NCBI RefSeq assembly: GCF_004011885.1
Contig: NZ_SBEF01000015.1
Coordinates: 1 to 64,000 of the forward strand
Source of the DNA: Serratia microhaemolytica
Lineage (GTDB): Bacteria > Pseudomonadota > Gammaproteobacteria > Enterobacterales > Enterobacteriaceae
Direction: 5' to 3'
Length of the DNA: 64,000 bases
The notes beneath the pieces are model-generated. The model made no database searches and was not told the origin of the DNA. It worked only from the letters and a program-made list of their open reading frames with translations. Each line of letters starts with the position of its first letter. Within the stretch, counting starts at the first letter, position 1. Both the position numbers and the translations under genes were made by a program. Shown piece by piece: positions 51,343 through 61,477 of this stretch.

Positions 51343-52662
51343 ATGAAGGAGAAAACCCCATTTTTAGTAAAAATGGTCACCAAAAGCCTAAATCGAGCCA
51401 GCAACATGCTGGCTAAGTATTGCCGGCTTGCTCAATTGACCAACTTATGTGCCAGCATTTTTTGTGCTGGCGCATTGCTATCGCCATTGGTCAGTCACGC
51501 TGCAGATAACCAATCACAACTGAAGTTGTTACAGCAAGATATCGCAGAAAAAGAGAAAGCGGTTAAACAGCAGCAGCAACAGCGCATCCTGCTACAAAAT
51601 CAGTTAGAACAGCAGGAAAAAATGATTGCCCAGTTCAGCCAGACGCTGTACGAAACCCAACAGACACTGGTTGAGTTGGAAAAAGAGATCAGCGTTGTCA
51701 ATCAATCGGTGGAAAAACTACAAATTCAGTACCAAAAACAGCAACGAATGCTGGCCAATCAACTCGATGCGGCTTTTCGTCAAGGGCAGCATAATGCGTT
51801 ACAACTGATGTTGAGCAGTGAAGAGAGTCAACGGCGCGAGCGTATCCTAGCCTATTTCAGTTATCTCAACGAATCACGTCAGCAATCTATTGCACAGTTG
51901 AATCAAACGCAACACGCATTAACTGAGCAAAAACAGGCGTTGCAGCTCAAGCAAGCAAAACAGACCAACTTGCTTGAAAACCAGCAAATACAGCAAAAAA
52001 GGCTGGAGCAGACACGCTCAGTACGCAAAAAAACATTAATCCAGCTTGAAGCCTCGCTACAGAAAGACCAAGTACGGCTCGCTGAATTACGCCAGAATGA
52101 GTCCGGCCTGCGTGACAAAATAGCCAAAGCTGAACGCGAGGCGAAAGCCCGAACAGAGAAAGAGGCACGTGAAGCTGAGCGACTCTGGGCGAAAGAGCAG
52201 CAGGCAAGACAAGCGGGTAAAAGCTACAAGCCTACTGAAAGCGAGCGCCAGCTTATGGCTCGCACTGGCGGTATCGGCAGACCTTCAGGACAGTTACTGT
52301 GGCCGGTTCGTGGTCGGGTCGAGCACTACTTTGGTGACGCACTGGCTGGTGAGTTACGTTGGAAAGGGATGGTGATCTCTGCCGGTGAAGGCATCGAAGT
52401 GAAAGCAATTGCAGGCGGTCGCGTATTGCTTGCGGATTGGTTACGCGGTTATGGGCTGGTGATCATTATCGAGCACGGCAAAGGGGATATGAGCTTATAT
52501 GGTTACAACCAAAGTGCCTTAGTCAAGGTTGGTCAACACGTTAAGGCTGGGCAAGCAATTGCTCGTGTTGGTAGCAGTGGCGGTCAGGGAGTTCCGTCGC
52601 TTTATTTTGAAATTCGTCGCCAGGGGCAAGCAGTAAACCCACTGCCGTGGTTGGGAAAATAG
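51343..52662 (+). CDS. envC: murein hydrolase activator EnvC
   Basis: The protein (439 residues from ATG 51343, 429 from ATG 51373) has a long signal peptide ending VSHA, two stretches of coiled coil rich in Q and K (about residues 55-295) and a C-terminal LytM domain with ELRWKGMVI and LYFEIRRQGQAVNPLPWLG. The LytM site is degenerate, as expected for an activator of AmiA and AmiB at the septum rather than a hydrolase. The start is uncertain: AAGGAG lies just inside the frame, 21 nt before the second ATG. Confidence 0.93.
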   Translation: MKEKTPFLVKMVTKSLNRASNMLAKYCRLAQLTNLCASIFCAGALLSPLVSHAADNQSQLKLLQQDIAEKEKAVKQQQQQRILLQNQLEQQEKMIAQFSQTLYETQQTLVELEKEISVVNQSVEKLQIQYQKQQRMLANQLDAAFRQGQHNALQLMLSSEESQRRERILAYFSYLNESRQQSIAQLNQTQHALTEQKQALQLKQAKQTNLLENQQIQQKRLEQTRSVRKKTLIQLEASLQKDQVRLAELRQNESGLRDKIAKAEREAKARTEKEAREAERLWAKEQQARQAGKSYKPTESERQLMARTGGIGRPSGQLLWPVRGRVEHYFGDALAGELRWKGMVISAGEGIEVKAIAGGRVLLADWLRGYGLVIIIEHGKGDMSLYGYNQSALVKVGQHVKAGQAIARVGSSGGQGVPSLYFEIRRQGQAVNPLPWLGK

Positions 52663-53543
52663 CCTTGTATCTGGTCAGAAAATCCATCTGTTTACTGCTT
52701 ATCACGCTACTGCTCGCTGATACTGTACCCGCAGCAAAACTCTCCATTGTGATTGACGATGTTGGTTACCGCTTGCAGCAAGAAAATTTGATTTTGCGGA
52801 TGCCTAGCGCGATTGCGTTAGCGATATTACCCAATGCTCCTCATGCCCGCTTAATGGCAACCAAAGCACATCAGCAAGGTCGAGAGGTGTTGATCCACAT
52901 GCCAATGGCACCGCTTGGCAAACATCCTCAAGAGCGTGATACCCTGCAACCTGCAATGACTCAGTCAGAAATCCGACGGATTATCGCCAATGCAGTGGAT
53001 CGCGTTCCCTACGCCGTTGGTATGAATAATCACACCGGCAGTGCAATGACCGCCAATCTGGCAGCAATGGAAAAAGTGATGCGGGTACTGGCAGATTACC
53101 AACTCTACTTTCTCGACAGCAGAACCACCGTTGAGACAAAGGCCGTCGCCGCTGCAGTAAAACAGGGGGTCAAGGTACTCGAACGCAAAGTATTTCTGGA
53201 TGACAGCGCCAATCCAGATGAGATCCGGTTCCAATTTAAACGTGCGATAAACCTCGCGCGCCGTCATGGAGCCGCCATCGCAATTGGTCACCCGCGTCCA
53301 GCAACCATTGCGGTTCTACAGCAGATGCTGTCAAAACTACCAGCAGATATCGAACTGGTTGCCCCCAGTTCTCTGCTACCCCCATCACCGCAACAATCTG
53401 ACCAGACACCAAAAGATCACAATAGATTGCTACACTCCCCTGCGTGGTGGGATTCCCTGAAACATTACTTCTCCCATTCGCTGATCATACAGACTCTACA
53501 GCGCTACTGGCAGCAATCGGAACCAACAGACAAAAACCGATAG
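52647..53543 (+). CDS. yibQ: YibQ, divergent polysaccharide deacetylase
   Basis: The 298-residue protein has an N-terminal signal segment and KLSIVIDDVGYR, VLIHMPMAP, GMNNHTGSAMT, YFLDSRTT and AIGHPRPAT, the motifs of the divergent polysaccharide deacetylase family. The substrate is unknown; it is envelope-directed. GTG 52647 overlaps envC by 16 bp; TTG 52665 with GGGA upstream is an alternative. The C-terminal 60 residues are shorter and unlike those of E. coli YibQ. Confidence 0.9.
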   Translation: MVGKIALYLVRKSICLLLITLLLADTVPAAKLSIVIDDVGYRLQQENLILRMPSAIALAILPNAPHARLMATKAHQQGREVLIHMPMAPLGKHPQERDTLQPAMTQSEIRRIIANAVDRVPYAVGMNNHTGSAMTANLAAMEKVMRVLADYQLYFLDSRTTVETKAVAAAVKQGVKVLERKVFLDDSANPDEIRFQFKRAINLARRHGAAIAIGHPRPATIAVLQQMLSKLPADIELVAPSSLLPPSPQQSDQTPKDHNRLLHSPAWWDSLKHYFSHSLIIQTLQRYWQQSEPTDKNR

Positions 53544-53585
53544 CCGACTGCCAACTCACCCATGTTTCAAACTGAGCATCACTGA

Positions 53586-53601
53586 CGGCGCAAATGCGCC
53601 G
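53586..53601. terminator. hairpin between convergent yibQ and tdh
   Basis: CGGCGC (53586-53591) and GCGCCG (53596-53601) form a compact GC stem with loop AAAT in the 86-bp gap between the two stops. No T run follows on either side, so termination is only probable. Confidence 0.4.
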
Positions 53602-53629
53602 CCAGCCAAAAAGTCACTACTGTCGCCGG

Positions 53630-54655
53630 TTAATCCCAGTTCAAGATCACCTTGCCTGATTGACCAGAACGCATGACATCAAACCCCTGCTGAAACTGAT
53701 CAATCGAAAAACGGTGAGTGATGATCGGCGTTAAATCGAGACCAGACTGGATTAAGGCTGCCATCTTGTACCAGGTTTCAAACATCTCACGACCATAAAT
53801 CCCTTTAATAAATAATCCCTTGAAAATAACCTGACTCCAATCAATCGCCATCTCTGACGATGGAATTCCCAGCATGGCAATCCTGCCACCGTGATTCATC
53901 ACCGCCAGCAGGCTACGAAATGCCGGTGCAGCTCCCGACATCTCCAAACCAACATCGAAACCTTCAGTCATACCCAACTCGGCCATCACATCGCTCAAAT
54001 TTTCTCGCGCAACATTCACCGCACGCGTGACACCCATTTGACGAGCGAGATCTAACCGGTATTCGTTAACATCGGTGATCACCACATGACGGGCACCAAC
54101 ATGTTTACAGACTGCCGCTGCCATGATGCCAATCGGCCCTGCGCCAGAAACCAGCACATCCTCACCCACCAAATCGAACGAAAGTGCGGTGTGTACTGCA
54201 TTACCAAATGGATCAAAAATGGCGGCCAGTTCATCGCTGATGTTATCCGGGATCTTGAAGGCATTAAACGCCGGGATCACCAGGTATTGTGCAAATGCGC
54301 CGGCTCGATTAACACCCACACCCGTGGTGTTGCGGCACAAATGAGTGCGCCCCGCACGACAATTGCGACAGTGACCACAAGTGATGTGGCCTTCACCCGA
54401 AACACGATCGCCAATATTAAAGCCCTTCACCTCCTGGCCAATCGCCACCACTTCGCCAACATACTCATGGCCAATCACCATTGGCACTGGAATGGTCTTC
54501 TGTGACCACTCATCCCAGTTGTAGATATGGACATCGGTACCACAAATAGCGGTTTTACGGATCTTAATCATCACATCATTGTGCCCCAACTCAGGTTCCG
54601 CTACTTCAGTCAGCCAGATCCCTTGTGCTGCGTGCAACTTTGCTAATGCTTTCAT
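53630..54655 (-). CDS. tdh: L-threonine 3-dehydrogenase
   Basis: The 341-residue zinc alcohol dehydrogenase family protein has the catalytic-zinc segment CGTDVHIY and GHEYVGEVV, the structural-zinc cysteines in [15 protein letters not shown], and the NAD fold at [14 protein letters not shown]. It oxidises threonine to 2-amino-3-ketobutyrate, which Kbl cleaves. It follows kbl by 14 bp. Confidence 0.97.
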   Translation of the reverse strand: MKALAKLHAAQGIWLTEVAEPELGHNDVMIKIRKTAICGTDVHIYNWDEWSQKTIPVPMVIGHEYVGEVVAIGQEVKGFNIGDRVSGEGHITCGHCRNCRAGRTHLCRNTTGVGVNRAGAFAQYLVIPAFNAFKIPDNISDELAAIFDPFGNAVHTALSFDLVGEDVLVSGAGPIGIMAAAVCKHVGARHVVITDVNEYRLDLARQMGVTRAVNVARENLSDVMAELGMTEGFDVGLEMSGAAPAFRSLLAVMNHGGRIAMLGIPSSEMAIDWSQVIFKGLFIKGIYGREMFETWYKMAALIQSGLDLTPIITHRFSIDQFQQGFDVMRSGQSGKVILNWD

Positions 54656-54669
54656 TCAGATCACCTTAA

Positions 54670-55866
54670 TTACGCTATAACTCCGAGTTCTTTACCAATA
54701 CGAGTAAACGCTTCAACTGCATATTCAATCTGTTCTGGCGAGTGGTCTGCCGACATCTGAGTGCGAATACGTGCCTGCCCTTTTGGTACTACCGGATAGT
54801 AGAAACCCGTGACATAAATCCCCTCATTAAGCAGTGCGTTAGCAAACTGCTGTGCCAACTTAGCCTCACCGAGCATCACCGGAATGATCGCGTGATCAGC
54901 ACCCGCTAACGTGAACCCGGCAGCCGTCATTTTCTGCCGGAATAGACTGGCGTTACGCCACAGGCGCTGGCGCAGCTCATCGCCTTGTTCAAGCAACGTC
55001 AATACCTGAAGAGACGCCGCTACAATCGCCGGTGCTAACGAGTTAGAGAACAGATAAGGGCGCGAACGCTGGCGCAACCACTCAACAACCTCCTTGCGCG
55101 CCGCAGTATAGCCACCCGAGGCACCACCGAGCGCTTTGCCTAACGTACCGGTAATAATATCAACACGATCCATCACTTGGCAGTATTCGTGCGTGCCACG
55201 CCCATGCGCGCCGACAAAGCCAACTGCGTGTGAATCATCGACCATCACCAGCGCATCATACTGTTCTGCCAAATCACACACCGCTCGCAGATTGGCAATC
55301 ACACCATCCATCGAGAACACACCGTCGGTGGCGATCATGATATGACGAGCGCCCTCAGCCTTGGCCAACTCAAGCTGCTGTGCCAACTGCTGCATATCGT
55401 TATTGGCATAACGGTAACGTTTTGCCTTACACAGCCGGATGCCATCGATGATCGAGGCATGGTTGAGGGCATCAGAGATGATTGCATCCTCCGCGCCCAA
55501 CAAAGTCTCGAACAGACCGCCATTGGCATCAAAGCAAGAGGAGTAAAGGATTGCATCTTCCATACCTAAAAACTGAGCCAACTGCTGCTCTAACTGCTTA
55601 TGGCTATCCTGAGTGCCGCAGATAAAACGCACTGAAGCCATACCAAAACCGTGACTGTCCATCCCCGCTTTGGCGGCAGCAATCACCGCCGGATGGTTTG
55701 CTAATCCCAGATAGTTGTTGGCACAAAAATTAACCACCTGACGCCCATCCGCCACCGCAATCTGGGCTTGTTGTGGGCAAGTGATGATGCGCTCTTCTTT
55801 GAATAGCCCTTCATCGCGGGTAGTGGCAAGTTGCTGTTGCAACTGCTGATAAAAAGATATGGACAT
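54670..55866 (-). CDS. kbl: 2-amino-3-ketobutyrate CoA ligase
   Basis: The 398-residue PLP enzyme has the E. coli length, with [31 protein letters not shown] and the pyridoxal lysine in [14 protein letters not shown]. It splits aminoketobutyrate with CoA to glycine and acetyl-CoA. ATG 55866 gives the family start; the frame continues to 55899. It is divergent from hldD. Confidence 0.97.
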   Translation of the reverse strand: MSISFYQQLQQQLATTRDEGLFKEERIITCPQQAQIAVADGRQVVNFCANNYLGLANHPAVIAAAKAGMDSHGFGMASVRFICGTQDSHKQLEQQLAQFLGMEDAILYSSCFDANGGLFETLLGAEDAIISDALNHASIIDGIRLCKAKRYRYANNDMQQLAQQLELAKAEGARHIMIATDGVFSMDGVIANLRAVCDLAEQYDALVMVDDSHAVGFVGAHGRGTHEYCQVMDRVDIITGTLGKALGGASGGYTAARKEVVEWLRQRSRPYLFSNSLAPAIVAASLQVLTLLEQGDELRQRLWRNASLFRQKMTAAGFTLAGADHAIIPVMLGEAKLAQQFANALLNEGIYVTGFYYPVVPKGQARIRTQMSADHSPEQIEYAVEAFTRIGKELGVIA

Positions 55867-56024
55867 TCGCTTATCTCCAGGACAGGGGCACTGCGGCATA
55901 TTTAACTGATTTCTTAGTATAATATCGCCAACACCGACAATGGAGCAGAAAAGTATCAGTAGATGTTACCGGCGCGCAGTTTTATTGCCCGCCTAGCGGC
56001 TCTGTTCCTGTTGGTGTGAAGTGT

Positions 56025-56064
56025 TATGATAGAGACAGGTAGGCTGATACACGGTGTATCAGCC
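56025..56064 (+). promoter_or_regulatory. hldD -10 box and 11-bp leader palindrome
   Basis: TATGAT at 56025-56030 is a likely -10 box. Directly downstream GGCTGATACAC (56042-56052) and GTGTATCAGCC (56054-56064) form a perfect inverted repeat around one base. It ends 23 nt before hldD. It may be an operator dyad overlapping the transcription start or a leader hairpin. Confidence 0.5.
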
Positions 56065-56087
56065 AGTAGAATATAGGGGTAAGGCCA

Positions 56088-57020
56088 ATGATTATCGTCA
56101 CTGGCGGTGCTGGCATGATTGGCAGCAACATCATTAACGCACTCAATAAGCAGGGGTACCGCGATATCCTGGTGGTTGACAACCTGAAGGATGGCACCAA
56201 GTTTGCCAATCTGGTTGATCTTGATATTGCCGATTACATCGATAAAGAGGATTTTATCGCCAATATCATTGCCGGTGATGATTTCGGTGACATTGAAGCG
56301 ATCTTCCATCAAGGCGCCTGTTCTGCCACCACTGAGTGGGATGGCAAGTATATGATGGATAATAACTATCAGTATTCAAAAGAGCTGCTGCACTACTGCC
56401 TGGATCGTCAAATCCCGTTCCTCTATGCCTCCTCTGCCGCCATTTATGGCGGTCGCAGCGACAACTTCATTGAACAGCGCGAATATGAACAGCCACTGAA
56501 TGTCTATGGCTACTCGAAATTCCTGTTTGATCAATATGTGCGTGCAATTTTACCTACCGCTCAATCTCAGGTTTGCGGTTTTCGTTATTTCAACGTCTAC
56601 GGCCCACGTGAAAGTCACAAGGGCAGCATGGCCAGTGTCGCATTCCATTTGAACAGCCAGATTAAACGCGGTGAAAACCCGAAACTGTTTGCTGGCAGTG
56701 AGAATTTCCAGCGTGACTTTATCTATGTCGGCGATGTCGCCGCTGTGAACCTCTGGTTCTGGCAACAAGGTATCTCAGGGATCTTCAACTGCGGCACTGG
56801 TCGGGCAGAGACTTTCCAAAGCATTGCCGATGCCGTAGTCGCCTATCACCAACAAGGTAGCGTCGAGTACATCCCATTTCCAGAAGCACTGAAAGGACGT
56901 TATCAAGCCTACACTCAAGCCGATACCACTCAACTGCGTGCCGCTGGTTATAGCGCCCAGTTTAAAACTGTCGCCGAAGGGGTGCAGGAGTATATGGTTT
57001 GGTTAAATCGTGGTAACTAA
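56088..57020 (+). CDS. hldD: ADP-L-glycero-D-manno-heptose 6-epimerase
   Basis: The 310-residue extended SDR has the nucleotide motif [10 protein letters not shown], the catalytic Ser-Tyr-Lys set (SSAA, YGYSK) and [11 protein letters not shown]. It epimerises ADP-heptose for LPS inner core. Length as in E. coli HldD (RfaD). It leads hldD-waaF-waaC. Confidence 0.97.
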   Translation: MIIVTGGAGMIGSNIINALNKQGYRDILVVDNLKDGTKFANLVDLDIADYIDKEDFIANIIAGDDFGDIEAIFHQGACSATTEWDGKYMMDNNYQYSKELLHYCLDRQIPFLYASSAAIYGGRSDNFIEQREYEQPLNVYGYSKFLFDQYVRAILPTAQSQVCGFRYFNVYGPRESHKGSMASVAFHLNSQIKRGENPKLFAGSENFQRDFIYVGDVAAVNLWFWQQGISGIFNCGTGRAETFQSIADAVVAYHQQGSVEYIPFPEALKGRYQAYTQADTTQLRAAGYSAQFKTVAEGVQEYMVWLNRGN

Positions 57021-57042
57021 CTGGAAGGAATAATAAAACAGT

Positions 57043-58104
57043 ATGAAAATACTGGTAATCGGCCCCTCGTGGGTGGGCGATATGATGATGTCGCAAAGCC
57101 TCTACCGCACGCTGAAAAGTGAATTACCTAGCGCGGAAATCGACGTCATGGCACCAGCTTGGTGTCGCCCGTTGCTCGCACGGATGCCGGAAGTCAATCA
57201 AGCGTTGGCCATGCCGCTTGGGCATGGTGCATTAGCACTGACGGAACGCCGTCGCCTCGGGCTGGCGTTGCGTGATCACGGCTACCAGCGTGCCTATGTG
57301 CTCCCTAACTCGTTTAAGTCTGCGTTAGTGCCGCTGTTTGCCAACGTACCACGGCGTATCGGCTGGCGTGGTGAAATGCGCTATGGCCTGCTTAATGATC
57401 TACGCGTGTTGGACAAAAACGCCTTTCCGCTGATGGTACAACGCTATGTTGCGTTGGCTTACGATCAACAACAGGTGAAGTGCGCCGAAGACCTGCCATC
57501 GCCACTCCCCTGGCCAGCGCTAAAGGTCACTGAATCAGAGCTGGTCGCCTCTGTCGCTGCCTTCAACGTGGTTGCCAACCGACCAATAATAGCTTTCTGC
57601 CCTGGTGCTGAATTTGGCCCTGCCAAACGCTGGCCACACTACCACTATGCCACGTTGGCAGCGATGCTGATCGCCTCGGGCTATCAAGTGATTTTACTCG
57701 GCTCGGCGAAAGATCAGCTTGCTGGTGAACAGATCCGTTCACTGTTAACAGAAGATACACGTGCTTTTTGCCGCAATCTGGCTGGTGATACCACACTGGA
57801 TCAGGCTGTCAATCTGCTGGCATTCTGCCATGCCGTGGTGACCAACGATTCCGGATTGATGCATGTGGCTGCGGCACTCGACAAGCCGCTGATTGCACTT
57901 TACGGCCCAAGTAGCCCTGATTTTACCCCGCCACTCTCGCCGCAGGCGGTAGTGATCCGTCTAATCAGCGGCTATCACAAAGTGCGCAAAGGCGATAGCG
58001 AGCAAGGTTACCACCAGAGTCTGATCGACATTCAACCACAACAAGTGCTGGACGCATTACAACCCTTGTTGGCAAGCCATAAGGGGACATCATGCAGGTC
58101 CTGA
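57043..58104 (+). CDS. waaF: ADP-heptose:LPS heptosyltransferase II
   Basis: The 353-residue GT9 glycosyltransferase starts MKILVIGPSWVGDMMMSQSL and has FCPGAEFGPAKRWP and NDSGLMHVAAALDKP. It adds the second heptose to the LPS inner core on the cytosolic face of the inner membrane. It lies 22 bp after hldD and overlaps waaC by 13 bp. Confidence 0.96.
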   Translation: MKILVIGPSWVGDMMMSQSLYRTLKSELPSAEIDVMAPAWCRPLLARMPEVNQALAMPLGHGALALTERRRLGLALRDHGYQRAYVLPNSFKSALVPLFANVPRRIGWRGEMRYGLLNDLRVLDKNAFPLMVQRYVALAYDQQQVKCAEDLPSPLPWPALKVTESELVASVAAFNVVANRPIIAFCPGAEFGPAKRWPHYHYATLAAMLIASGYQVILLGSAKDQLAGEQIRSLLTEDTRAFCRNLAGDTTLDQAVNLLAFCHAVVTNDSGLMHVAAALDKPLIALYGPSSPDFTPPLSPQAVVIRLISGYHKVRKGDSEQGYHQSLIDIQPQQVLDALQPLLASHKGTSCRS

Positions 58105-59063
58105 TTGTTAAAACTTCCTCAATGGGAGATATTTTGCACACTTTGCCTGCGCTGACCGACGCAATGCAGGCAATACCAGGCATTCGTTTTGATTGGGTGG
58201 TCGAAGAGAACTTTAGCCAGATCCCCACTTGGCATCCAGCGGTTGATCGGGTGATCCCGGTGGCGATCCGCCGTTGGCGTAAGCATTGGTTTTCCGCTGA
58301 AGTACGCCAGCAACGCCAACTGTTTAAGCAACTGTTGCAACAGCGCAACTACCATCTTGTTATCGACGCGCAAGGGCTACTAAAAAGCGCCGCGCTAGTC
58401 ACCCGACTGGCTCACGGTCGAAAGCATGGGCAAGATTGGCACAGTGCGCGCGAACCGCTAGCCAGTTGCTTTTATCAACATCGCCACGCGATCGACAAAC
58501 AGCAACATGCGCTAGAGCGCACGCGTGAACTCTTCGCCAAAAGCCTGGGGTATGTTAAACCAGCCAGCCAAGGGGATTATGCTATTGCCGCGCATTTTAC
58601 TGCGCCATCTGAGCAAGCGCAGATACCCTACCTGGTGCTGCTACATGCCACCACGCGTGACGAAAAACATTGGCCAGAAGCGCATTGGCGTGCACTCATC
58701 GCCCAAATTGCTGCTACCGGGCTGAAAATCAAGTTGCCGTGGGGGGCTGAGCACGAACGCCAACGTGCACTACGGTTGGCTGACGGCTTTAGTCATGTTG
58801 ACGTATTGGCAAAGCTGAGCTTGCAGCAGGTTGCCGAAGTGCTGGCTGGTGCTAAAGCCATCGTTTCAGTTGATACCGGTTTAAGCCACCTCGCCGCTGC
58901 CTTAGCTCGCCCCAATATTACCCTGTTCGGCCCCACCGATCCGGGTTTGATTGGTGGTTATGGCGCACATCAGCACGCACTGATGGCACCGGGAAAACAG
59001 TTGAGTAACCTGAAACCCGAAACCGTCTGGCAACAGTTACAATCCATTCTGTCGGCTTGCTGA
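58092..59063 (+). CDS. waaC: ADP-heptose:LPS heptosyltransferase I
   Basis: The 323-residue GT9 protein starts MQVLIVKTSSMGDILHTLPAL and has HATTRDEKHWPEAHW and SVDTGLSHLAAALARPN. It adds the first heptose to Kdo. It overlaps waaF by 13 bp. The usual next LPS genes (waaL or waaA/kdtA) do not follow; the locus breaks off here. Confidence 0.96.
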   Translation: MQVLIVKTSSMGDILHTLPALTDAMQAIPGIRFDWVVEENFSQIPTWHPAVDRVIPVAIRRWRKHWFSAEVRQQRQLFKQLLQQRNYHLVIDAQGLLKSAALVTRLAHGRKHGQDWHSAREPLASCFYQHRHAIDKQQHALERTRELFAKSLGYVKPASQGDYAIAAHFTAPSEQAQIPYLVLLHATTRDEKHWPEAHWRALIAQIAATGLKIKLPWGAEHERQRALRLADGFSHVDVLAKLSLQQVAEVLAGAKAIVSVDTGLSHLAAALARPNITLFGPTDPGLIGGYGAHQHALMAPGKQLSNLKPETVWQQLQSILSAC

Positions 59064-59073
59064 ATGACGCCAC
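59060..59073 (+). repeat. 14-bp direct repeat, copy 1
   Basis: CTGAATGACGCCAC overlaps the waaC stop. The identical sequence recurs at 59772-59785, so the two copies flank the yicN-like gene. Confidence 0.6.
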
Positions 59074-59082
59074 AGCGTCGTT
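59063..59082 (+). terminator. terminator of hldD-waaF-waaC
   Basis: AATGACGC (59063-59070) pairs with GCGTCGTT (59075-59082) around CACA, starting at the waaC stop codon, and is followed by ATATTT. One pair is G-U. It overlaps the first 14-bp direct repeat. Confidence 0.5.
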
Positions 59083-59223
59083 ATATTTGGACATGAGCAT
59101 GTTTGAGCACTAACAATGCCTAGGCAGCAACAGTATCTAGCAACCATAACGTGCAGGCAGCACGAGCACAATGTGGCTAAGCGCTGGCGAGTGGCAACAC
59201 GACACCCGTCGGCTCAGCCCTAA

Positions 59224-59241
59224 GGCTGTTGTGTAACAGCC
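59224..59241. other. hairpin before the yicN-like gene
   Basis: GGCTGTT (59224-59230) and AACAGCC (59235-59241) form a perfect 7-bp stem with loop GTGT, 43 bp upstream of the gene start. No T run follows. Confidence 0.4.
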
Positions 59242-59284
59242 AAATTAACCGTTAGCACAGACATTCGATGGGAAGCTATCAACA

Positions 59285-59707
59285 ATGATATGGTTTATTA
59301 TCGCCGCACTGGTTGCGGTATTTCTTATTGGCTATCGTTTTATTACTGCTGATGCACGTAAAGCCATCGATTCACTGGCGAATTTTATCAACGTGAAACC
59401 CCTGCTGGTTGAATCCATGCTGCAGGAGATGGGCAGTCGCCATAGCCAACTTTTTATCCGTAACCTGAACAACGGCTATACCGAACAGATGCATCAAGCG
59501 GCTTACTTGCTGTTTATTTATCATACTTTTGTCAAACAGGCTGATGAACAACAGCTCGCCCAGTGGAGTAAAATATTGCTCAACGCGGGTTTACCGGTGC
59601 AACTTAGCGCTGAACACAGTGAAGCAGCACTATTCTATTTTGCTGATTTACAACTGGATCCATTTGAATTAGCACAATTTCGCCGTGCTCTCAGTCAAAC
59701 CGATTAG
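59285..59707 (+). CDS. yicN: DUF1198 protein, YicN-like
   Basis: The 140-residue protein has one N-terminal membrane helix (residues 2-20) and then TADARKAIDSL and VESMLQEMG, resembling E. coli YicN (DUF1198). The rest is helical and poorly conserved. Function is unknown. It stands alone between waaC and dusC and is bounded by two copies of a 14-bp repeat. Confidence 0.7.
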   Translation: MIWFIIAALVAVFLIGYRFITADARKAIDSLANFINVKPLLVESMLQEMGSRHSQLFIRNLNNGYTEQMHQAAYLLFIYHTFVKQADEQQLAQWSKILLNAGLPVQLSAEHSEAALFYFADLQLDPFELAQFRRALSQTD

Positions 59708-59764
59708 CCAACCATTACCCTCATGCTAACCGCAACTAACCGATTTAGCTAAACCGCCAGAATA

Positions 59765-59785
59765 GCGTCATCTGAATGACGCCAC
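59765..59785 (+). repeat. 14-bp direct repeat, copy 2, within a leader hairpin
   Basis: GCGTCAT (59765-59771) and ATGACGC (59776-59782) form a 7-bp stem with loop CTGA. The right arm is part of CTGAATGACGCCAC (59772-59785), identical to 59060-59073. The hairpin ends just before the dusC SD (GGAGA). Confidence 0.6.
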
Positions 59786-59795
59786 GGAGATAACT

Positions 59796-60743
59796 ATGCG
59801 GCTGTTTTTGGCCCCGATGGATGGTGTGCTCGATGCATTAATGCGTGAGCTACTGACCGCAGTCAACGATTATGATCTCTGCATCACCGAGTTTCTGCGT
59901 GTGGTTGATCAACGGCTACCCGCTAAATCGTTCTATCGCATCTGCCCTGAACTGCACCACAACGGGCTAACCGCTTCAGGAACGCCAGTACGGATACAAC
60001 TGCTTGGGCAGCATCCAGAATGGTTGGCAGAAAATGCGGCTTTAGCGGTTGAATTAGGCTCTCATGGTGTCGATCTGAATTGTGGTTGTCCATCCAAGCA
60101 GGTCAATGGCAGTGGCGGAGGTGCCAGCCTGCTAAAAGATCCCGATTTAATTTACCGTGCGGCAAAAGCAATGCGTGCCGCAGTGCCAACTTCACTCCCC
60201 GTATCGGTCAAAGTTCGCTTAGGCTGGGATTGCAACCGCCACAGTATGGAAATTGCCGATGCCGTACAGCAAGCAGGAGCGAGCGAGATCACGGTGCATG
60301 GTCGAACAAAACTGGATGGCTACCGTGCCGACCGGATCAATTGGCCGGCGATCGGCTACATCCGCCAACAGCTCACCATTCCGGTGATAGCAAATGGCGA
60401 GATTTGGCATCACCAAAGCGCACAAGCCTGCTTACAAGTGACCGGCTGTGATGCGCTAATGCTCGGACGTGGTGCACTGAACCTGCCCAATCTGAGCAGA
60501 GTGATCAGAGAGAACCAGTCCGCTATGCCGTGGCCACAAGTGCTGCAACTACTGCAACAGTATCTACAACTGGAGAAACCCAAAGACAACGGTATGTACC
60601 ACCTTGCCCGTATCAAGCAGTGGCTGGGATATTTGCGCCAGCAGTACCCAGCAGCCGATATGTTATTTAGTCAGATCCGCGCACTGAAACAGCTAACAGA
60701 GATCGCTGTAGTGATTGAGCAAACACTCGCAAGCGTTGATTAG
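59796..60743 (+). CDS. dusC: tRNA-dihydrouridine(16) synthase DusC
   Basis: The 315-residue flavoprotein has the Dus motifs [35 protein letters not shown] with the catalytic cysteine, VSVKVRLGW, and [10 protein letters not shown]. It reduces U16 of tRNA with FMN. It is convergent with the DUF1460 gene and the two stops overlap by 4 bp. Confidence 0.95.
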   Translation: MRLFLAPMDGVLDALMRELLTAVNDYDLCITEFLRVVDQRLPAKSFYRICPELHHNGLTASGTPVRIQLLGQHPEWLAENAALAVELGSHGVDLNCGCPSKQVNGSGGGASLLKDPDLIYRAAKAMRAAVPTSLPVSVKVRLGWDCNRHSMEIADAVQQAGASEITVHGRTKLDGYRADRINWPAIGYIRQQLTIPVIANGEIWHHQSAQACLQVTGCDALMLGRGALNLPNLSRVIRENQSAMPWPQVLQLLQQYLQLEKPKDNGMYHLARIKQWLGYLRQQYPAADMLFSQIRALKQLTEIAVVIEQTLASVD

Positions 60744-61477
60744 CGCGGTCGTAACACCACTATGCCCGGTGTTTTCTCTAGATAGCGGATAAAATCTGCA
60801 TTCACAACTTGCCGACTCTCTGCTGGTTGCTCAGTTTGGCGAGACGAGGCGTGGCGTAGCAGTGTGCCCTGTTCAGACACAATAAAAAATCCGGTATGCG
60901 TCACATCTAAGCCAGCGAGTGGCGTGTAAATACCAATATAATCACCGTTGTTAAGCTGATTGATCACCTGTTGATCAATCCACTCGCTCGGTAGATAAGT
61001 CACCGGCCGTTCAACCACCGCCACTCCAGGCAAGTAAAGCGTACCATCCGCTTTTTGGTTGAGTTGCTTTAGCACCGTGACACTGTGCTGACTGAGCGAT
61101 GCCGTCACATCATCAGCAATCACCCGTTCACAGTATGCCCAATCGCTGAAAAAGTGGCGACGATGGGCAAAGGTAATATTGCCATTCCGATAACGGGTTT
61201 GAACTAAATTCTCCAGCAAGCTAGCTTCACTGCTCGCATGTCGCAACGCCTCTACGTACTCTAAGTAGGTCAAACAATCCAGTTGGCATAAGTCAATCAC
61301 CAATTGTTCAGCCATGCTCGCTGAGCCGATCAAACGATTTGCCAAATAGGGCGTGGCAAGAAAAAACCGTGACAACTGCTCAATCACCTGCCCCTTTTCC
61401 GCATCCGCAAGCGTGCGACGCAGTGCCAATAATGCTGACAACCTTTGGCCACTGGCGCTATCGATGATACCGTTCAT
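60740..61477 (-). CDS. DUF1460 family N-acetylmuramoyl-L-alanine amidase-like protein
   Basis: The 245-residue protein matches DUF1460, a branch of the NlpC/P60 cysteine peptidase superfamily. Cys68 in [17 protein letters not shown] is the likely nucleophile and the histidine in DVTHTGFFI the base. No signal peptide is obvious from this start, unusual for a murein-acting enzyme. ATG 61477 has GAGGTGG 5 nt upstream. It sits next to a lipoprotein operon on the opposite strand. Confidence 0.78.
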   Translation of the reverse strand: MNGIIDSASGQRLSALLALRRTLADAEKGQVIEQLSRFFLATPYLANRLIGSASMAEQLVIDLCQLDCLTYLEYVEALRHASSEASLLENLVQTRYRNGNITFAHRRHFFSDWAYCERVIADDVTASLSQHSVTVLKQLNQKADGTLYLPGVAVVERPVTYLPSEWIDQQVINQLNNGDYIGIYTPLAGLDVTHTGFFIVSEQGTLLRHASSRQTEQPAESRQVVNADFIRYLEKTPGIVVLRPR

